A stretch of 64,000 bases of DNA from Azospirillum brasilense (GTDB lineage: Bacteria; Pseudomonadota; Alphaproteobacteria; Azospirillales; Azospirillaceae), in the NCBI RefSeq assembly GCF_005222205.1, contig NZ_CP032346.1, forward strand, positions 124,001 to 188,000. Direction: 5' to 3'. The notes below the pieces were generated by a model that was not told the origin of the DNA, searched no databases, and saw only the letters and a list, made by a program, of their open reading frames with translations. Position numbers and translations under genes: made by a program. Of the stretch, positions 17,422 to 27,333 are shown one piece after another (within the stretch, counting starts at the first letter, position 1; the number at the start of each line of letters is the position of its first letter).

Positions 17422-18168
17422 ATGGACATTCCGCGGATTTTCAACATCACGGAAAGCGCCCATCGCATCCACAACCCGATCACGCCTGAGAAGCTCGCCA
17501 CGCTCGGCGCGGCGCTGCGTCTGGAAGCAGGGACGCGCGTGCTCGACCTCGGCAGCGGTTCGGGCGAGATGCTGTGCAGCTGGGCGCGCGATCACGGCAT
17601 CGTCGGCACCGGCGTCGACATGAGCCAATTGTTCACCGCGCAGGCGAAACTGCGTGCGGTCGAACTCGGCGTCGCCGACCGGGTCGAATTCATCCACGGC
17701 GATGCCGCGGGCTATGTGTCGGACGAAAAGGCCGGGGTGGCGGCCTGCGTCGGCGCCACCTGGATCGGCGGTGGCGTCGCCGGCACGGTGGACTTGCTGG
17801 AGCGCAGCCTGCGCGGCGGCGGGATCATCCTCATCGGCGAGCCCTTCTGGCGGCGCCTGCCGCCGACGGACGAGGTCGCCAAGGGGTGTCTTGCCAACGC
17901 GATCTCCGACTTCTTCACGCTGCCGGACCTTCTCGCGTCCTTTCGCCGGCTCGGCTGCGACGTCGTTGAAATGATGCTGGCCGACCAGGACGGTTGGGAC
18001 CGCTACGAGGCCGCGAAGTGGCTCACCATGCGGCGGTGGCTCGACGCCAACCCCGACGACGAACTCGCGCCCGATGTCCGGGACAAGCTGACCTCGGAGC
18101 CCGGGCGCTACGCCGCCTACACCCGCGACTATCTGGGGTGGGGCGTGTTCGCGCTGATGAGGCGCTGA
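17422..18168 (+). CDS. Class I SAM-dependent methyltransferase
   Basis: This 248-residue cytoplasmic methyltransferase has SAM motif I VLDLGSGSGEML (about residues 39-50), the acidic loop GTGVDMSQLF (about 61-70), motif II-like VEFIHGDAAGY (about 87-97) and GGGIILIGEPFWRRLP (about 130-145). The GEPFWR stretch is typical of small-molecule methyltransferases of unknown substrate. GGGAGG precedes ATG 17422 by about 8 bases. Its 3' end overlaps the convergent gene by 40 bases (18129-18168), so the two stops lie inside each other's coding sequence. Confidence 0.87.
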   Translation: MDIPRIFNITESAHRIHNPITPEKLATLGAALRLEAGTRVLDLGSGSGEMLCSWARDHGIVGTGVDMSQLFTAQAKLRAVELGVADRVEFIHGDAAGYVSDEKAGVAACVGATWIGGGVAGTVDLLERSLRGGGIILIGEPFWRRLPPTDEVAKGCLANAISDFFTLPDLLASFRRLGCDVVEMMLADQDGWDRYEAAKWLTMRRWLDANPDDELAPDVRDKLTSEPGRYAAYTRDYLGWGVFALMRR

Positions 18169-19022
18169 AGGGTTCTCACTATGGTCGCGGAACGCTCTTT
18201 GGCGTCGTCATCCACGCCGTGGGCGATGACCATGCCAACGACGCCGCCGCGCCCATCCGTGCCGTTCGTGATGGCGTAGGCGTTGGCCGGGCTGCTTGGA
18301 GTCCAGCCACCCGCGCTGTCCAGCAACGCGCCGAGCGCCGAGGTGCGGATGTCGGACAGGGCGGCCTGAGCGTTCGTGCCGCCCGTCTTCAAATCGACCA
18401 GGGACGTGTCGGCACTGGCCTTCCTGCCGCTGTCGAACAGGATGCGAAGGTTTCCGCCTGTCTCCGCGCCATTCGGCAGGAACGTGATGTCGAACATGCC
18501 GGTGCTTCCGCCTTTGCCGGTCCACATGCTTCCACCCGTCGTCTGCAGCATGCTGGCCACCGCCGGCGGCATCTCCGGTTCGATCAGTCCATTCTTTTCC
18601 GCAAGGTTCCTTATGGCAGTCAGCGCGGCTCCGCCCGCCGACCAGCCGTTCCGGTCCGCGTCCAAACCGAAGGTCTGGTTGACGAGATCACGCACCTTGC
18701 CTCGATACTCCGTGTGCTTCTCCCGCCACGCCGCATGCGCCGCCATCGCTTCGGGGGTGAAGCGCTCGGCGTCCGCGTTCAGTCCAGGAACCGTGTTTGC
18801 CGCCGCTTCAGCGCGAGCCAGGGAATCGGCGGTCACGGAAAAGCTGGTCGCGCCGCTCATGCGGAATTGCGCCTCGGCGGACAGGCTGACCGTGTCCACA
18901 GGCCCGGAGGTGGAGGGTTCCGCCGGCGGGGAAACCGCCGCAACCGGGGGCAAGCCTGTGGCTTTGGCCGAGACCGCCGTTGATGGGGTCCGGCTGAGAG
19001 GCGCTGTCGGGACCACGGTCAT
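18129..19022 (-). CDS. Unknown protein, 297 residues, with disordered N-terminus
   Basis: I do not recognise the family. Residues 1-45 are Pro/Ala/Ser/Thr-rich and probably disordered, ending in GPVDTVSLSAEAQFR. Short DTVSLS-type segments occur in many alphaproteobacterial secreted or flagellar-associated proteins. Residues 90-290 look folded, with NQTFGLDADRNGW, FDITFLPNGAETGG and VVGMVIAHGVDDDA. There is no hydrophobic signal peptide, so export, if any, would be by a leaderless route. It converges on the methyltransferase with a 40-base overlap. The full-length open frame with typical composition argues for a real gene. Confidence 0.6.
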   Translation of the reverse strand: MTVVPTAPLSRTPSTAVSAKATGLPPVAAVSPPAEPSTSGPVDTVSLSAEAQFRMSGATSFSVTADSLARAEAAANTVPGLNADAERFTPEAMAAHAAWREKHTEYRGKVRDLVNQTFGLDADRNGWSAGGAALTAIRNLAEKNGLIEPEMPPAVASMLQTTGGSMWTGKGGSTGMFDITFLPNGAETGGNLRILFDSGRKASADTSLVDLKTGGTNAQAALSDIRTSALGALLDSAGGWTPSSPANAYAITNGTDGRGGVVGMVIAHGVDDDAKERSATIVRTLQRLISANTPHPR

Positions 19023-19103
19023 GGCTGCGAAAACCCCGTGATAAAACTATCCAGGGTAGTATTTGCGGTCGGCGCTTAACGGATCATGAACGGCGGAGGA
19101 CCG

Positions 19104-20033
19104 TCACCCCGCCAAGGCGACGACCAGCGGCAGCGTGGCGGCGGAGGCGAGGGTCTGGACGGTGATGATGCCGGCCACGAGAGCATGGTCGCCGCCCATC
19201 TGCCGGGCCAGGACATAGGAGCTGGCCGAGCAGGGCAGGGCGTTGAACAGCACCGCGATGGTCAGCGGCAGCCCGTCTACCCCCAGCCACAGCCCGGCGA
19301 GCGCCGTCGCGGCGGGAACCAGAAGCAGCTTCAGGACGCTGGACAGCGCCACGCCGAGCCCGGCGCCGCGCGCCGCGGCGAGGTCCAGCCCGGCGCCGAC
19401 CGACAGCAGCCCCATGGGCAGGGCGGCCCGCGCCAGGATGCCCACCACGTCCGCGATCACCGTAATCCGCCCGATTCCTCCCAGGTTCAGGGCGGCGCCG
19501 ATGGCGACGGCGATGATGATCGGGTTGCGCAGGATGCCGGAGACGACCGCGCCGCCGCCGCTGCGCTGCGGCGTGCCGTCCGCCACGCGCCCATAGCGCA
19601 CCATCGCCGTGACGCAGAGGAGGTTGACCAGCGGCACCACAACGGCGATGCCCACAGCCGTCAGCGTCAGCCCGGCGGACCCGTAGAGCGCGCTGGCCCC
19701 CGCCAGACCCACATAGGTGTTGGGCCGGATCGCCCCCTGGAAGATCGAGGTGAAGGCCGGTCCGTCCAGCCCGATCGGTCGCCGCACGGCGAGCGCCAGG
19801 GCGGCGCCGGCGAAAACCCCAGCCGCCATCGTTCCGCCCATGGACCCCATGGACAGCGCGCGCAGGTCGGTCCGCGTCAGCTCGTCCACGATCAGGCAGG
19901 GAAAGAACAGAAGATAGGTCAGCCGGTCGAGCGACGGCCAGGCGGACTCGGGGATCACGGCGCGGCGGCGCAGCCCCTGTCCGAACAGGATCAGCAGGAA
20001 GATCGGGGCCAGCGCCCCGGCGATGGGCAGCAT
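19104..20033 (-). CDS. AEC-family (auxin efflux carrier-like) transporter
   Basis: This 309-residue inner-membrane secondary transporter has about ten hydrophobic segments arranged as two five-helix repeats. The N-terminal PIAGALAPIFLLILFGQGLRR, the mid-protein FQGAIRPNTYVGLA (the conserved crossover Asn/Pro region) and the C-terminal LFNALPCSASSYVLARQMGGD are characteristic of the AEC family. Bacterial members export or import organic acids such as malate or malonate. The substrate cannot be predicted here. ATG 20033 (MLPIAGAL) matches the family start, and longer frames are shadows. It lies 7 bases after the ruvX stop on the same strand and is probably cotranscribed. Confidence 0.88.
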   Translation of the reverse strand: MLPIAGALAPIFLLILFGQGLRRRAVIPESAWPSLDRLTYLLFFPCLIVDELTRTDLRALSMGSMGGTMAAGVFAGAALALAVRRPIGLDGPAFTSIFQGAIRPNTYVGLAGASALYGSAGLTLTAVGIAVVVPLVNLLCVTAMVRYGRVADGTPQRSGGGAVVSGILRNPIIIAVAIGAALNLGGIGRITVIADVVGILARAALPMGLLSVGAGLDLAAARGAGLGVALSSVLKLLLVPAATALAGLWLGVDGLPLTIAVLFNALPCSASSYVLARQMGGDHALVAGIITVQTLASAATLPLVVALAG

Positions 20034-20040
20034 GGCGCCG

Positions 20041-20598
20041 TCAGGCGTCCCCGCCGCCGCTCTCGCCGCCAATGTCGCTGTCGTCCTCGTCGCGCTCCCG
20101 CTGCTCACGCTCCTGGCGGCGGATGTGGGCCAGCGCGTCGAGCGCGCCTTGCAGGATGTAGGCGGCGGCCATCTTGTCCACCACCTCGTCCCGGCGCTTG
20201 CGGGTCATGTCGGCCTCGCCGATCATGAAACGCTCGACCGCGGAGGTCGACAGCCGTTCGTCCCAGAAGGCGATCTCGGCGTCCCAGCCCAGCAGGTCGG
20301 ACCGCTCCATCAGGTTCTTGGCGAAGGCGCGGGTGGATTCGGCGCGCGGCCCCTCCGACCCGTCCATGTTCAGCGGCAGGCCGATCACCAGCCCGCCGAT
20401 CCCGTAATCGCGCAGCGTCCGCGACAGTTCGCGGGCGTCCTGGGTGAATTTCGTGCGCTTCAGCGTGCCGATCGGCGAGGCGACGACGAAGTTCGGGTCG
20501 GACACGGCCATGCCGACGGTCTTGGTGCCGACGTCGAGGCCGAGCAGGCGCTGGCCCCGGCCCAGGCGGGCGGCCAGTTCGGGAAGCGTGTGGATCAT
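20041..20598 (-). CDS. ruvX: RuvX/YqgF-family pre-16S rRNA nuclease (putative Holliday junction resolvase)
   Basis: This 185-residue RNase H-fold nuclease is implicated in 16S rRNA 5'-end maturation and also annotated as a Holliday junction resolvase. Motifs are RLLGLDVGTKTVGMAVSD (catalytic Asp22), IGLPLNMDGSEGPRAE (about 78-93), FWDERLSTSAVE (about 112-123, Glu) and DKMAAAYILQGALD (about 142-155, Asp). The C-terminal tail is acidic and Gly-rich. ATG 20598 is preferred, though ATG 20610 is possible. The CCGCC-GAAA-GGCGG hairpin at 20667-20680 lies in the divergent space to the GNAT gene. Confidence 0.92.
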   Translation of the reverse strand: MIHTLPELAARLGRGQRLLGLDVGTKTVGMAVSDPNFVVASPIGTLKRTKFTQDARELSRTLRDYGIGGLVIGLPLNMDGSEGPRAESTRAFAKNLMERSDLLGWDAEIAFWDERLSTSAVERFMIGEADMTRKRRDEVVDKMAAAYILQGALDALAHIRRQEREQRERDEDDSDIGGESGGGDA

Positions 20599-20736
20599 GC
20601 CGCGAACCATAGAAGCCGCAAGCCGGAACGGCAAGCCCGGCGGCGATGTCGGGCGATGCGCTGACCCCGCCGAAAGGCGGCTTGTGTCCCATTTCCACAC
20701 GCTTATTGTGTCACATACGTATTCCGGAGTTCATCC

Positions 20737-21273
20737 ATGCCCAGCGCCACCCCCGTTCCGGGTTCCGCCGCACTCAGCCACCGCCCCTTGGCGGACGCCG
20801 ACATCCCGCGCATCTGCGGCTTCGCCCGCGACCGGGAGGAGCTGTATTTTTTGTTTCCCCGCGCGACGTGGCCGCTGACTCCGGAACAGGTGCGCGACTC
20901 CCTGGCCGTGCGCCGCGATCCCACGGTGGTGCTGCGCGGCGGCGAGGTGGTCGGCTACGCGAACTTCGCGATTTTCGAGGCGGGGCGAACCGCCAGCCTG
21001 GGCAACGTCAGCGTGGCGCCCTGGGCACGGCGGTCGGGTGTGGCGAAGCATCTGGTGTCCACCATGATGGATCGAGCCTTCGTCCATCACGGCTTGCCGG
21101 AGCTCCGGCTGCGCTGCTTCAACACCAACACGCCGGGACTTCTTCTCTACGCCGCCCTGGGGTTCGCCCCGATCGCCGTGGAGGAGCACAAGGCGCCCTG
21201 GGGCGACCGGCTCGCCCTGTTCACCCTGCGCCTCGACCGGGAGGGCTGGGCCGCAGGGCGCGGCGACGGGTGA
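20737..21273 (+). CDS. GNAT-family N-acetyltransferase
   Basis: This 178-residue acetyltransferase transfers acetyl from acetyl-CoA to an amine. The fold runs from LSHRPLADADIPRICGFA (motif C region) through VVGYANFAIFEAGRTASLGNVSVAPWARRSGVAKHLV. The V-x-P-x-x-R-R-x-G-V-A acetyl-CoA pyrophosphate loop lies at about residues 93-104. FNTNTPGLLLYAALGF (about 128-143) is the usual motif B. The acceptor may be a small molecule or a protein N-terminus. It is divergent from ruvX and stands alone. Confidence 0.85.
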   Translation: MPSATPVPGSAALSHRPLADADIPRICGFARDREELYFLFPRATWPLTPEQVRDSLAVRRDPTVVLRGGEVVGYANFAIFEAGRTASLGNVSVAPWARRSGVAKHLVSTMMDRAFVHHGLPELRLRCFNTNTPGLLLYAALGFAPIAVEEHKAPWGDRLALFTLRLDREGWAAGRGDG

Positions 21274-21874
21274 CCCGGCCCGGCCCTCGGTGTCGGTGGT
21301 GCCCTGGGCGACGGCTCTGGACGTTGCCCGACGCCTACCCGCCCACCGCCGCTTCTCCGACATGTCCATCACATCGGCGGTCTTGCGGATGTGGAGTTCG
21401 GCGTTCCGGCGAACGGTCCTCCGCTGCTGGTCGTGCTGCGGCGCGTAGCCGTTGGTCGGTGCGCCGGCGACCCGCTGCATCCCCTCCTGTTGCGGATCGC
21501 TCAGCCGAGTCAACGCGAGGGTGTTGAACAGGGCCACGGCGGCGAAGCCCGCCACGCCGATGTCAAAGGAGCCGATGCCAAAGGAGCCGATGCCAAAGGA
21601 AAGGACGGTTCACCAGCGTCGGTGATGCCGTCATCGGGGGCATGCCGGGCTGGGTGCGCCAGGGTCCCCTTGATGAAAATTCAATTGGTATGGTGAGCCG
21701 TTTGATAGGGAAGCCGCGCCCAACCATGCCGCATCCCCTTCTCGCAGGGACTCATTGCCCCCGGTCCGCGGGCGCGCGCCGCTGGAAGGGATATCCCTGA
21801 ATCATTGCGGTAATAGAATTCGGGTGATAGCTTCCAAGCCGTTTTTCCAGACGTTTCGGAAGAGAGTGGAAGGC
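21274..21874. other. 600-base gap between GNAT gene and gatC
   Basis: No convincing gene was seen. A minus-strand frame stays open from 21555 into the GNAT gene and begins with a plausible hydrophobic stretch (VAGFAAVALFNTLAL), but it has no proper stop, ribosome site or conserved motif. A 15-bp tandem repeat sits just above its first codon. The last 170 bases are AT-richer and should contain the gatCAB promoter. Confidence 0.5.
21556..21600. repeat. Three 15-bp tandem repeats
   Basis: The unit GCCGATGYCAAAGGA occurs three times head to tail (21556-21570, 21571-21585, 21586-21600). The first copy has T and the others C at the eighth position. The length is a multiple of three, so changes in copy number would not alter a reading frame. 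Confidence 0.9.
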
Positions 21875-22162
21875 ATGTCGCTCGACAAGGCCACCGTGGC
21901 CAAGATCGCGCATCTGGCCCGCATCAAGGTGCCGGACGATGAACTGGATCACCTGGCGGGTGAGCTGAGCCAAATCCTGACCTTCGTCGAACAGTTGGGC
22001 GAGGTCGACACGCAGGACGTGCCGCCGATGACCAGCGTGGCCGCGCAGACCCTGCGCCGCCGCAAGGACGAGGTGACCGATGGCGGTTACCGCGACGCCG
22101 TCCTCTCCAACGGCCCGGAGACGGCCGAAGGCTTCTACGTCGTTCCGAAGGTGGTCGAGTGA
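21875..22162 (+). CDS. gatC: Glutamyl-tRNA(Gln)/aspartyl-tRNA(Asn) amidotransferase subunit C
   Basis: GatC (95 residues) is the small helical clamp that holds GatA and GatB together in the amidotransferase that makes Gln-tRNA(Gln) and Asn-tRNA(Asn) from misacylated precursors. The N-terminal [23 protein letters not shown] and the central [21 protein letters not shown] are family hallmarks. The C-terminal FYVVPKVVE tail wraps onto GatA. ATG 21875 follows a purine-rich AGTGGAAGG. The stop TGA overlaps the gatA start, so translation is coupled. Confidence 0.97.
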   Translation: MSLDKATVAKIAHLARIKVPDDELDHLAGELSQILTFVEQLGEVDTQDVPPMTSVAAQTLRRRKDEVTDGGYRDAVLSNGPETAEGFYVVPKVVE

Positions 22163-23643
22163 TGACCGGTCTTACGCATCTGACCATGGCGGCGGCCCTC
22201 GACGGCCTCGCCAAGAAGGAATTCACCGCGGTCGAGCTGACCGAGGCCCACGTCAAGGCGGTGGAGACGATCCGCCCGCTGAACGCCTTCATCACCGAGA
22301 CGCCGGAGCAGGCGCTGGCGATGGCCAAGGCGTCCGACGCCCGCCGCGCCAAGGGCGAGGCCGGCCCGATGGAGGGCCTGCCGATCGCGGTGAAGGACCT
22401 GTTCTGCACCAAGGGCGTGCCGACCACCGCGGCCAGCCACATCCTCGACGGCTTCAAGCCGGAGTATGAGTCCACCGTCACCAGCAACCTGTGGCGCGAC
22501 GGCGCCGTCATGCTGGGCAAGGTGAACCTGGACGAGTTCGCCATGGGCTCGGCCAACATCACCTCCCACCACGGCAACGTGATCAGCCCGTGGAGCCCGG
22601 GCGAGGTCGGCAACTGGTCGCGCCAGATCGTTCCCGGCGGCTCGTCGGGCGGTTCGGCCGCGGCGGTGGCCGCGCGCGCCGCGCTGGGCGCCACCGGCAC
22701 GGACACCGGCGGCTCGATCCGCCAGCCCGCCGCCTTCACCGGCATCGTCGGCATCAAGCCGACCTACGGGCGCTGCTCGCGCTGGGGCGTGGTCGCCTTC
22801 GCCTCCTCGCTGGATCAGGCCGGCCCGATGACCCGCACGGTCGAGGATGCGGCGATCATGCTGCGCTCGATGTGCGGCTTCGACCCGAAGGATTCGACCT
22901 CGGTCGACCTGCCGGTGCCGGACTTCCGCGCCGCGCTGACCGGCGACATCCGCGGCCTGAAGGTCGGCATTCCCAAGGAGTACCGGGTGGAGGGCATGCC
23001 CGCCGAGATCGCCGCGATCTGGGACCAGGGCATCGAATGGCTGAAGCAGGCCGGCGCCGAGCCGGTGGAGATCAGCCTGCCGCACAGCAAGTACGCGCTG
23101 GCCACCTACTACATCGTCGCTCCGGCCGAGGCGTCGTCGAACCTCGCGCGCTACGACGGGCTGCGCTACGGCCTGCGGGTCGAGGGCGCCAGCCTAAAGG
23201 ACATGTACGAGAACACCCGCGGCGCCGGCTTCGGCAAGGAGGTCCGCCGCCGCATCCTGATCGGCACCTACGTGCTGTCGGCGGGCTATTACGACGCCTA
23301 CTACAACAAGGCCCGGCAGGTGCGCACGCGCATCAAGTGGGACTTCGACGAGGCGTTCAAGACGTGCGACGTCATCCTGACGCCGACCGCGCCGAGCACC
23401 GCCTTCGCCATCGGCGAGAAGATGGACGACCCGATCCAGATGTACCTCAACGACGTGTTCACAGTCCCGGCCTCGCTGGCCGGCCTGCCGGGCATGTCGG
23501 TTCCGGCGGGCGTCGGGTCGGACGGGCTGCCGCTGGGGCTGCAGCTCCTGGGCCGGCCCTTCGATGAGGAGACCGTCCTGCGCGTCGGTCAGGTCATCGA
23601 GAAGGCCGCCGCCGTCACCGCCACCCCGCCGTTCATGGCCTGA
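22162..23643 (+). CDS. gatA: Amidotransferase subunit A (amidase)
   Basis: This 493-residue amidase-signature enzyme releases ammonia from glutamine for tRNA amidation. The Ser-cisSer-Lys triad is visible: Lys78 in IAVKDLF, the cis-Ser in [12 protein letters not shown] (about 159-170) and the nucleophile Ser at about 185 in [10 protein letters not shown]. The Gln-binding segment [21 protein letters not shown] follows. Start codons GTG 22159 and ATG 22162 are adjacent. I use the ATG, which overlaps the gatC stop as TGATG. It precedes gatB by 21 bases with a purine-rich spacer. Confidence 0.97.
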   Translation: MTGLTHLTMAAALDGLAKKEFTAVELTEAHVKAVETIRPLNAFITETPEQALAMAKASDARRAKGEAGPMEGLPIAVKDLFCTKGVPTTAASHILDGFKPEYESTVTSNLWRDGAVMLGKVNLDEFAMGSANITSHHGNVISPWSPGEVGNWSRQIVPGGSSGGSAAAVAARAALGATGTDTGGSIRQPAAFTGIVGIKPTYGRCSRWGVVAFASSLDQAGPMTRTVEDAAIMLRSMCGFDPKDSTSVDLPVPDFRAALTGDIRGLKVGIPKEYRVEGMPAEIAAIWDQGIEWLKQAGAEPVEISLPHSKYALATYYIVAPAEASSNLARYDGLRYGLRVEGASLKDMYENTRGAGFGKEVRRRILIGTYVLSAGYYDAYYNKARQVRTRIKWDFDEAFKTCDVILTPTAPSTAFAIGEKMDDPIQMYLNDVFTVPASLAGLPGMSVPAGVGSDGLPLGLQLLGRPFDEETVLRVGQVIEKAAAVTATPPFMA

Positions 23644-23664
23644 GCCGGACGAGAGAAGAGACCG

Positions 23665-25116
23665 ATGTCGTACATTCAGGGCGAAACGGGCGATTGGGAA
23701 ATCGTGATCGGGCTGGAGGTCCACGCCCAGGTCATCTCGAACGCCAAGCTGTTCTCCGGCGCCGCCACCGCCTTCGGCGCGGAGCCGAACAGCCAGGTCA
23801 GCTTCGTCGACGCCGCCTTTCCCGGCATGCTGCCCGTCATCAACGAGCATTGCATCGAGCAGGCGGTGCGCACCGGCCTGGGGCTGAAGGCGCAGATCAA
23901 CCTGCACTCGGTGTTCGACCGCAAGAACTACTTCTACGCCGACCTGCCGCAGGGCTATCAGATCAGCCAGTATCTGCAGCCCATCGTCGGCAAGGGCGAG
24001 ATCGTTCTGGACCTGCCGGACGGCTCCTCGCGCACGGTCGGCGTCACGCGCCTGCATCTGGAGCAGGACGCCGGCAAGTCGCTGCACGACCAGCACCCCG
24101 CCAAGACCTACATCGACCTGAACCGGTCGGGCGTGGCGCTGATGGAGATCGTGTCGGAGCCGGACATGCGCACCGCGGAGGAGGCCGGCGCCTATGTGCG
24201 CAAGCTGCGCTCCATCCTGCGCTACCTCGGCACCTGCGACGGCAACATGGAGGAAGGCTCCATGCGCTGCGACGTCAACGTGTCGGTGCGCAAGCCGGGC
24301 GCGCCCTTCGGCACGCGCTGCGAGATCAAGAACGTCAACTCGATCCGCTTCGTCATGCAGGCGATCGAGTACGAGGCGCGCCGCCAGATCGAGATCATCG
24401 AAGAGGGCGGCAAGATCGACCAGGAGACGCGCCTGTGGGACACGACCAAGTTCGTGACCCGCTCCATGCGTTCCAAGGAAGAGGCGCACGACTACCGCTA
24501 CTTCCCCGATCCGGACCTGCTGCCGCTGGAACTGGACGCGGCGTGGGTGGAGGACATCAAGCGCACCCTGCCGGAGCTGCCGGACGACAAGAAGGCCCGC
24601 TTCATAGCCGAGTACAAGCTGTCGCCCTACGACGCCAACGTGCTGGTGTCGGAGAAGGCCCGCGCCGACTTCTTCGAGGCGGTGGCCAAGGGCCGCGACC
24701 CGAAGCTGGCCGCCAACTGGGTCACCGGCGAGCTGTTCGGCTATCTGAACAAGGCCGGCAAGGAGATCGAGGAGAGCCCCGTCTCGGCGGAGAATCTCGG
24801 TGGCCTGATCGACCTGATCGCTGACAACACCATCTCCGGCCGCATCGCCAAGGAGGTGTTCGAGGCGATGTTCGAAACCGGTGAGAAGCCCGCCGACATC
24901 GTCGAGAAGAAGGGCCTGCGCCAGGTCACCGACACCGGGGCCATCGAGTCGTCCATCGACGCCGTTCTGGCCGCCAACGCCGACAAGGTGGCGGAGTTCC
25001 AGTCGGGCAAGGACAAGCTGTTCGGCTTCTTCGTCGGTCAGGTCATGAAGGCGACCCAGGGCAAGGCCAACCCCGCCCTGGTCAACGAAATCCTGACGGC
25101 CAAGCTGAAGGGCTGA
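23665..25116 (+). CDS. gatB: Amidotransferase subunit B (tRNA-binding kinase domain)
   Basis: GatB (483 residues) phosphorylates the Glu or Asp on mischarged tRNA and accepts ammonia channelled from GatA. The N-terminal cradle contains [19 protein letters not shown], then [27 protein letters not shown] and [10 protein letters not shown]. The C-terminal YqeY-like tail (from about residue 400, [17 protein letters not shown] to the end) binds the tRNA elbow. Length is normal. It is the last gene of gatCAB and is followed by a strong intrinsic terminator. Confidence 0.97.
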   Translation: MSYIQGETGDWEIVIGLEVHAQVISNAKLFSGAATAFGAEPNSQVSFVDAAFPGMLPVINEHCIEQAVRTGLGLKAQINLHSVFDRKNYFYADLPQGYQISQYLQPIVGKGEIVLDLPDGSSRTVGVTRLHLEQDAGKSLHDQHPAKTYIDLNRSGVALMEIVSEPDMRTAEEAGAYVRKLRSILRYLGTCDGNMEEGSMRCDVNVSVRKPGAPFGTRCEIKNVNSIRFVMQAIEYEARRQIEIIEEGGKIDQETRLWDTTKFVTRSMRSKEEAHDYRYFPDPDLLPLELDAAWVEDIKRTLPELPDDKKARFIAEYKLSPYDANVLVSEKARADFFEAVAKGRDPKLAANWVTGELFGYLNKAGKEIEESPVSAENLGGLIDLIADNTISGRIAKEVFEAMFETGEKPADIVEKKGLRQVTDTGAIESSIDAVLAANADKVAEFQSGKDKLFGFFVGQVMKATQGKANPALVNEILTAKLKG

Positions 25117-25121
25117 CTTGA

Positions 25122-25176
25122 AACGGTTGTGACGCCGCGCCAAGGCATGGTGCGGCGTCATAACCGTTGATTTTGT
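25122..25176 (+). terminator. Rho-independent terminator of gatCAB
   Basis: AACGGTTGTGACGCCGC (25122-25138) pairs with GCGGCGTCATAACCGTT (25152-25168) as a 17-bp stem. It has a single G-U pair (25129 with 25161) and a 13-base loop. GATTTTGTT follows. It starts 6 bases after the gatB stop and overlaps nothing else if the kinase starts at 25215. Confidence 0.85.
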
Positions 25177-25214
25177 TCTCCCGTCGGTTTCAAGTGGGGC
25201 CGGCGGGAGGCCCA

Positions 25215-27329
25215 ATGATTGCAGATTCGCTGACGGTGGCGCTGCTTGCGCTGTTCGCCGGTCTCCTGGCCGGATTTCTCGCCGGTTTGCTGGCGGCGCG
25301 GCGCATGGGGGCAAGGCCCTCCGCGAAGGACCCGGCTCACACCGCCGTGGCGACGGAGGAACGGCTGCGCGCCATTCTGGACACCGCCCCCATTGGTGTT
25401 CTCATCAACACGCGCGACGGCGAGAACCTCTATCACAGCCCCAGCGCCGCCACCTGTTTCAAAGTCAGCGGCGAGCAGTTGCAGCGCGACGGCATGTGGC
25501 CGCTCTATCATGACCCGCGGGATCGCCGGACCGCCATCGATCGCCTTTACGCCGATGGCCTCTTCGATGGTCAGGAGGTGTTGCTGCGCCGCGGCGACGG
25601 CGAAACCTGCATGGGGTCGCTCAGTTCGACCGTCATCGACTTCGAAGGGCAACGCTGCCACATCAGCTGGTTCTATGATCTGACCGAGCAGAAGAAGGCC
25701 GACGCGGTTCGTCGCGACTTGGCCGACCGCTTGGAAATGGCCCTGGACGCCACCGGGGCGGCGGTGTGGGACACCGACATCCCGCGGGGCACCTGTTGGT
25801 GGTCCGACAGCTTTCCACGCATGCTGGGCTACGCCGAGCCACCGGCGATGCCCGCCGACTTCTGGGACGTTCGCCTTCATCCCGACGACCGGCAGCGCGT
25901 GCTGACGACCATCGATGCCCATCTGCGGGGCGAGACCGAGGCCTATGCCTACGATTACCGTCTGCGCCGCGCCGATGGCGGCTGGATGTGGATCGCCGCG
26001 CAGGGGCGGGCGATTCGCGACGCCTCCGGCCGGGCGGTGCGCTACGTCGGCATCATGACCGACATCACCGAGCGCCGCCGCCAGGAGGAGGAGGTCCGCG
26101 CCGGCAAGGAGCGGCTGCTGCGGATCCTGGAGGCCAGTCCCATCGCCGTGAACATCACGCGCCGCGACGGCCTGCTGGTGTTCTGCAACACGCAGTCGGA
26201 GATCATCCTGGGACGGTCGCGCGACGACCTGCTGCCGATGCCCGCCGAGCGGCTTTACGCCGATCCCGCCGACCGTCGCGCCCTGATCGACCGCTTCGAA
26301 CGGGAGGGTCCCTTCCGCGACGCCGAGGTGCGCTTCCGCAAGCCGGATGGAACGATCGTCTGGGTGCTGTCGAGCTGGGGCGAGATCGAGATGGACGGGG
26401 AGCCGGCGCTGCTGACCTGGCTCTACGACATCAACGACCGCAAGGCGGCGGAGGCCGCCATGGCGGCGGCCCGCGACGAGGCGGAGCACGCCTTGGCCGA
26501 GCTGCGCGCCGCCCAGGAAAGCCTGATCCAGGCGGAAGCCATGGCCTCCCTGGGGCAGCTGGTGGCCGGGGTGGCGCACGAGATCAACACGCCCATCGGC
26601 ATCGGCCTCACCGCGGCCAGCCACATCGCCGAACAGGCCCGCGACCTGCACACCCGTTTCGATTCGGGCACACTGAAGAAAACCACCCTGGCCGAATATC
26701 TGGATTCGGTCACGGAGGCGGCCCGCCTGTTGGTGTCGAACATGAACCGGGCGGCGGCGCTGGTGCAGAGCTTCAAGCGGGTGGCGGTGGACCAGACCTC
26801 CGGCGAACGGCGGACCTTCGATCTGCGCACCTACGTCGACGAGGTGCTGTTCTCGTTGCGGCCCCGCCTGAAGCGCACGCTGGTGGCGGTCGAGGTGGAC
26901 TGTCCGGACGGGCTGGAGATGGACAGCTTTCCCGGCGCGCTGAGCCAGGTGCTGACCAACCTCGTGATCAACGCGCTGATCCACGCCTATGGCGAGGACC
27001 AGCGGGGAACCATCCGCATCACGGCCCATGCCGATGGCGACGATCACGTCGTCATCGACTTTTCCGACGACGGGTCCGGCATTCCCGACGATCATCTGCC
27101 GAAGGTCTTCGAGCCCTTCTTCACGACCAAGCGGGGCGAGGGCGGTTCGGGTCTGGGGCTGCACATCGTGCACAGCACGGTCACGGGGGTGCTGGGCGGT
27201 ACGGTGGCGGTGCGGTCGGTGGCCGGGCAGGGCACGGGCTTCACCCTGCGATTGCCGCGCCGCATCGCGCGCGAGACGGCCCCGGCGGCCGCTCCGTCGT
27301 CCGAACCGGGACCGGTGGTGACGGTCTAA
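25215..27329 (+). CDS. Membrane-anchored PAS sensor histidine kinase
   Basis: This 704-residue kinase is anchored by one N-terminal transmembrane helix (residues 4-28, LTVALLALFAGLLAGFLAGLL). Three PAS/PAC domains follow at about 50-165, 170-300 and 305-430 (see WMWIAAQGRAIRDASG and the D-I-T-E-R and D-I-N-D-R linkers). A coiled linker leads to the dimerisation H-box LGQLVAGVAHEINTPIGIG with phosphoacceptor His455. The ATPase has an N-box LVINALIHAYGE, DDGSGIPDDH and GEGGSGLGLHIV. ATG 25215 has GGGAGG upstream. A TTG further up would start inside the gatB terminator. No cognate regulator is adjacent. Confidence 0.92.
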   Translation: MIADSLTVALLALFAGLLAGFLAGLLAARRMGARPSAKDPAHTAVATEERLRAILDTAPIGVLINTRDGENLYHSPSAATCFKVSGEQLQRDGMWPLYHDPRDRRTAIDRLYADGLFDGQEVLLRRGDGETCMGSLSSTVIDFEGQRCHISWFYDLTEQKKADAVRRDLADRLEMALDATGAAVWDTDIPRGTCWWSDSFPRMLGYAEPPAMPADFWDVRLHPDDRQRVLTTIDAHLRGETEAYAYDYRLRRADGGWMWIAAQGRAIRDASGRAVRYVGIMTDITERRRQEEEVRAGKERLLRILEASPIAVNITRRDGLLVFCNTQSEIILGRSRDDLLPMPAERLYADPADRRALIDRFEREGPFRDAEVRFRKPDGTIVWVLSSWGEIEMDGEPALLTWLYDINDRKAAEAAMAAARDEAEHALAELRAAQESLIQAEAMASLGQLVAGVAHEINTPIGIGLTAASHIAEQARDLHTRFDSGTLKKTTLAEYLDSVTEAARLLVSNMNRAAALVQSFKRVAVDQTSGERRTFDLRTYVDEVLFSLRPRLKRTLVAVEVDCPDGLEMDSFPGALSQVLTNLVINALIHAYGEDQRGTIRITAHADGDDHVVIDFSDDGSGIPDDHLPKVFEPFFTTKRGEGGSGLGLHIVHSTVTGVLGGTVAVRSVAGQGTGFTLRLPRRIARETAPAAAPSSEPGPVVTV

Positions 27330-27333
27330 CGGA

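Noticed and set aside
20731..21555. Possible minus-strand gene beginning with a hydrophobic segment
   Set aside because: It runs antisense through the whole GNAT gene, has no ribosome site and shows no conserved motif.
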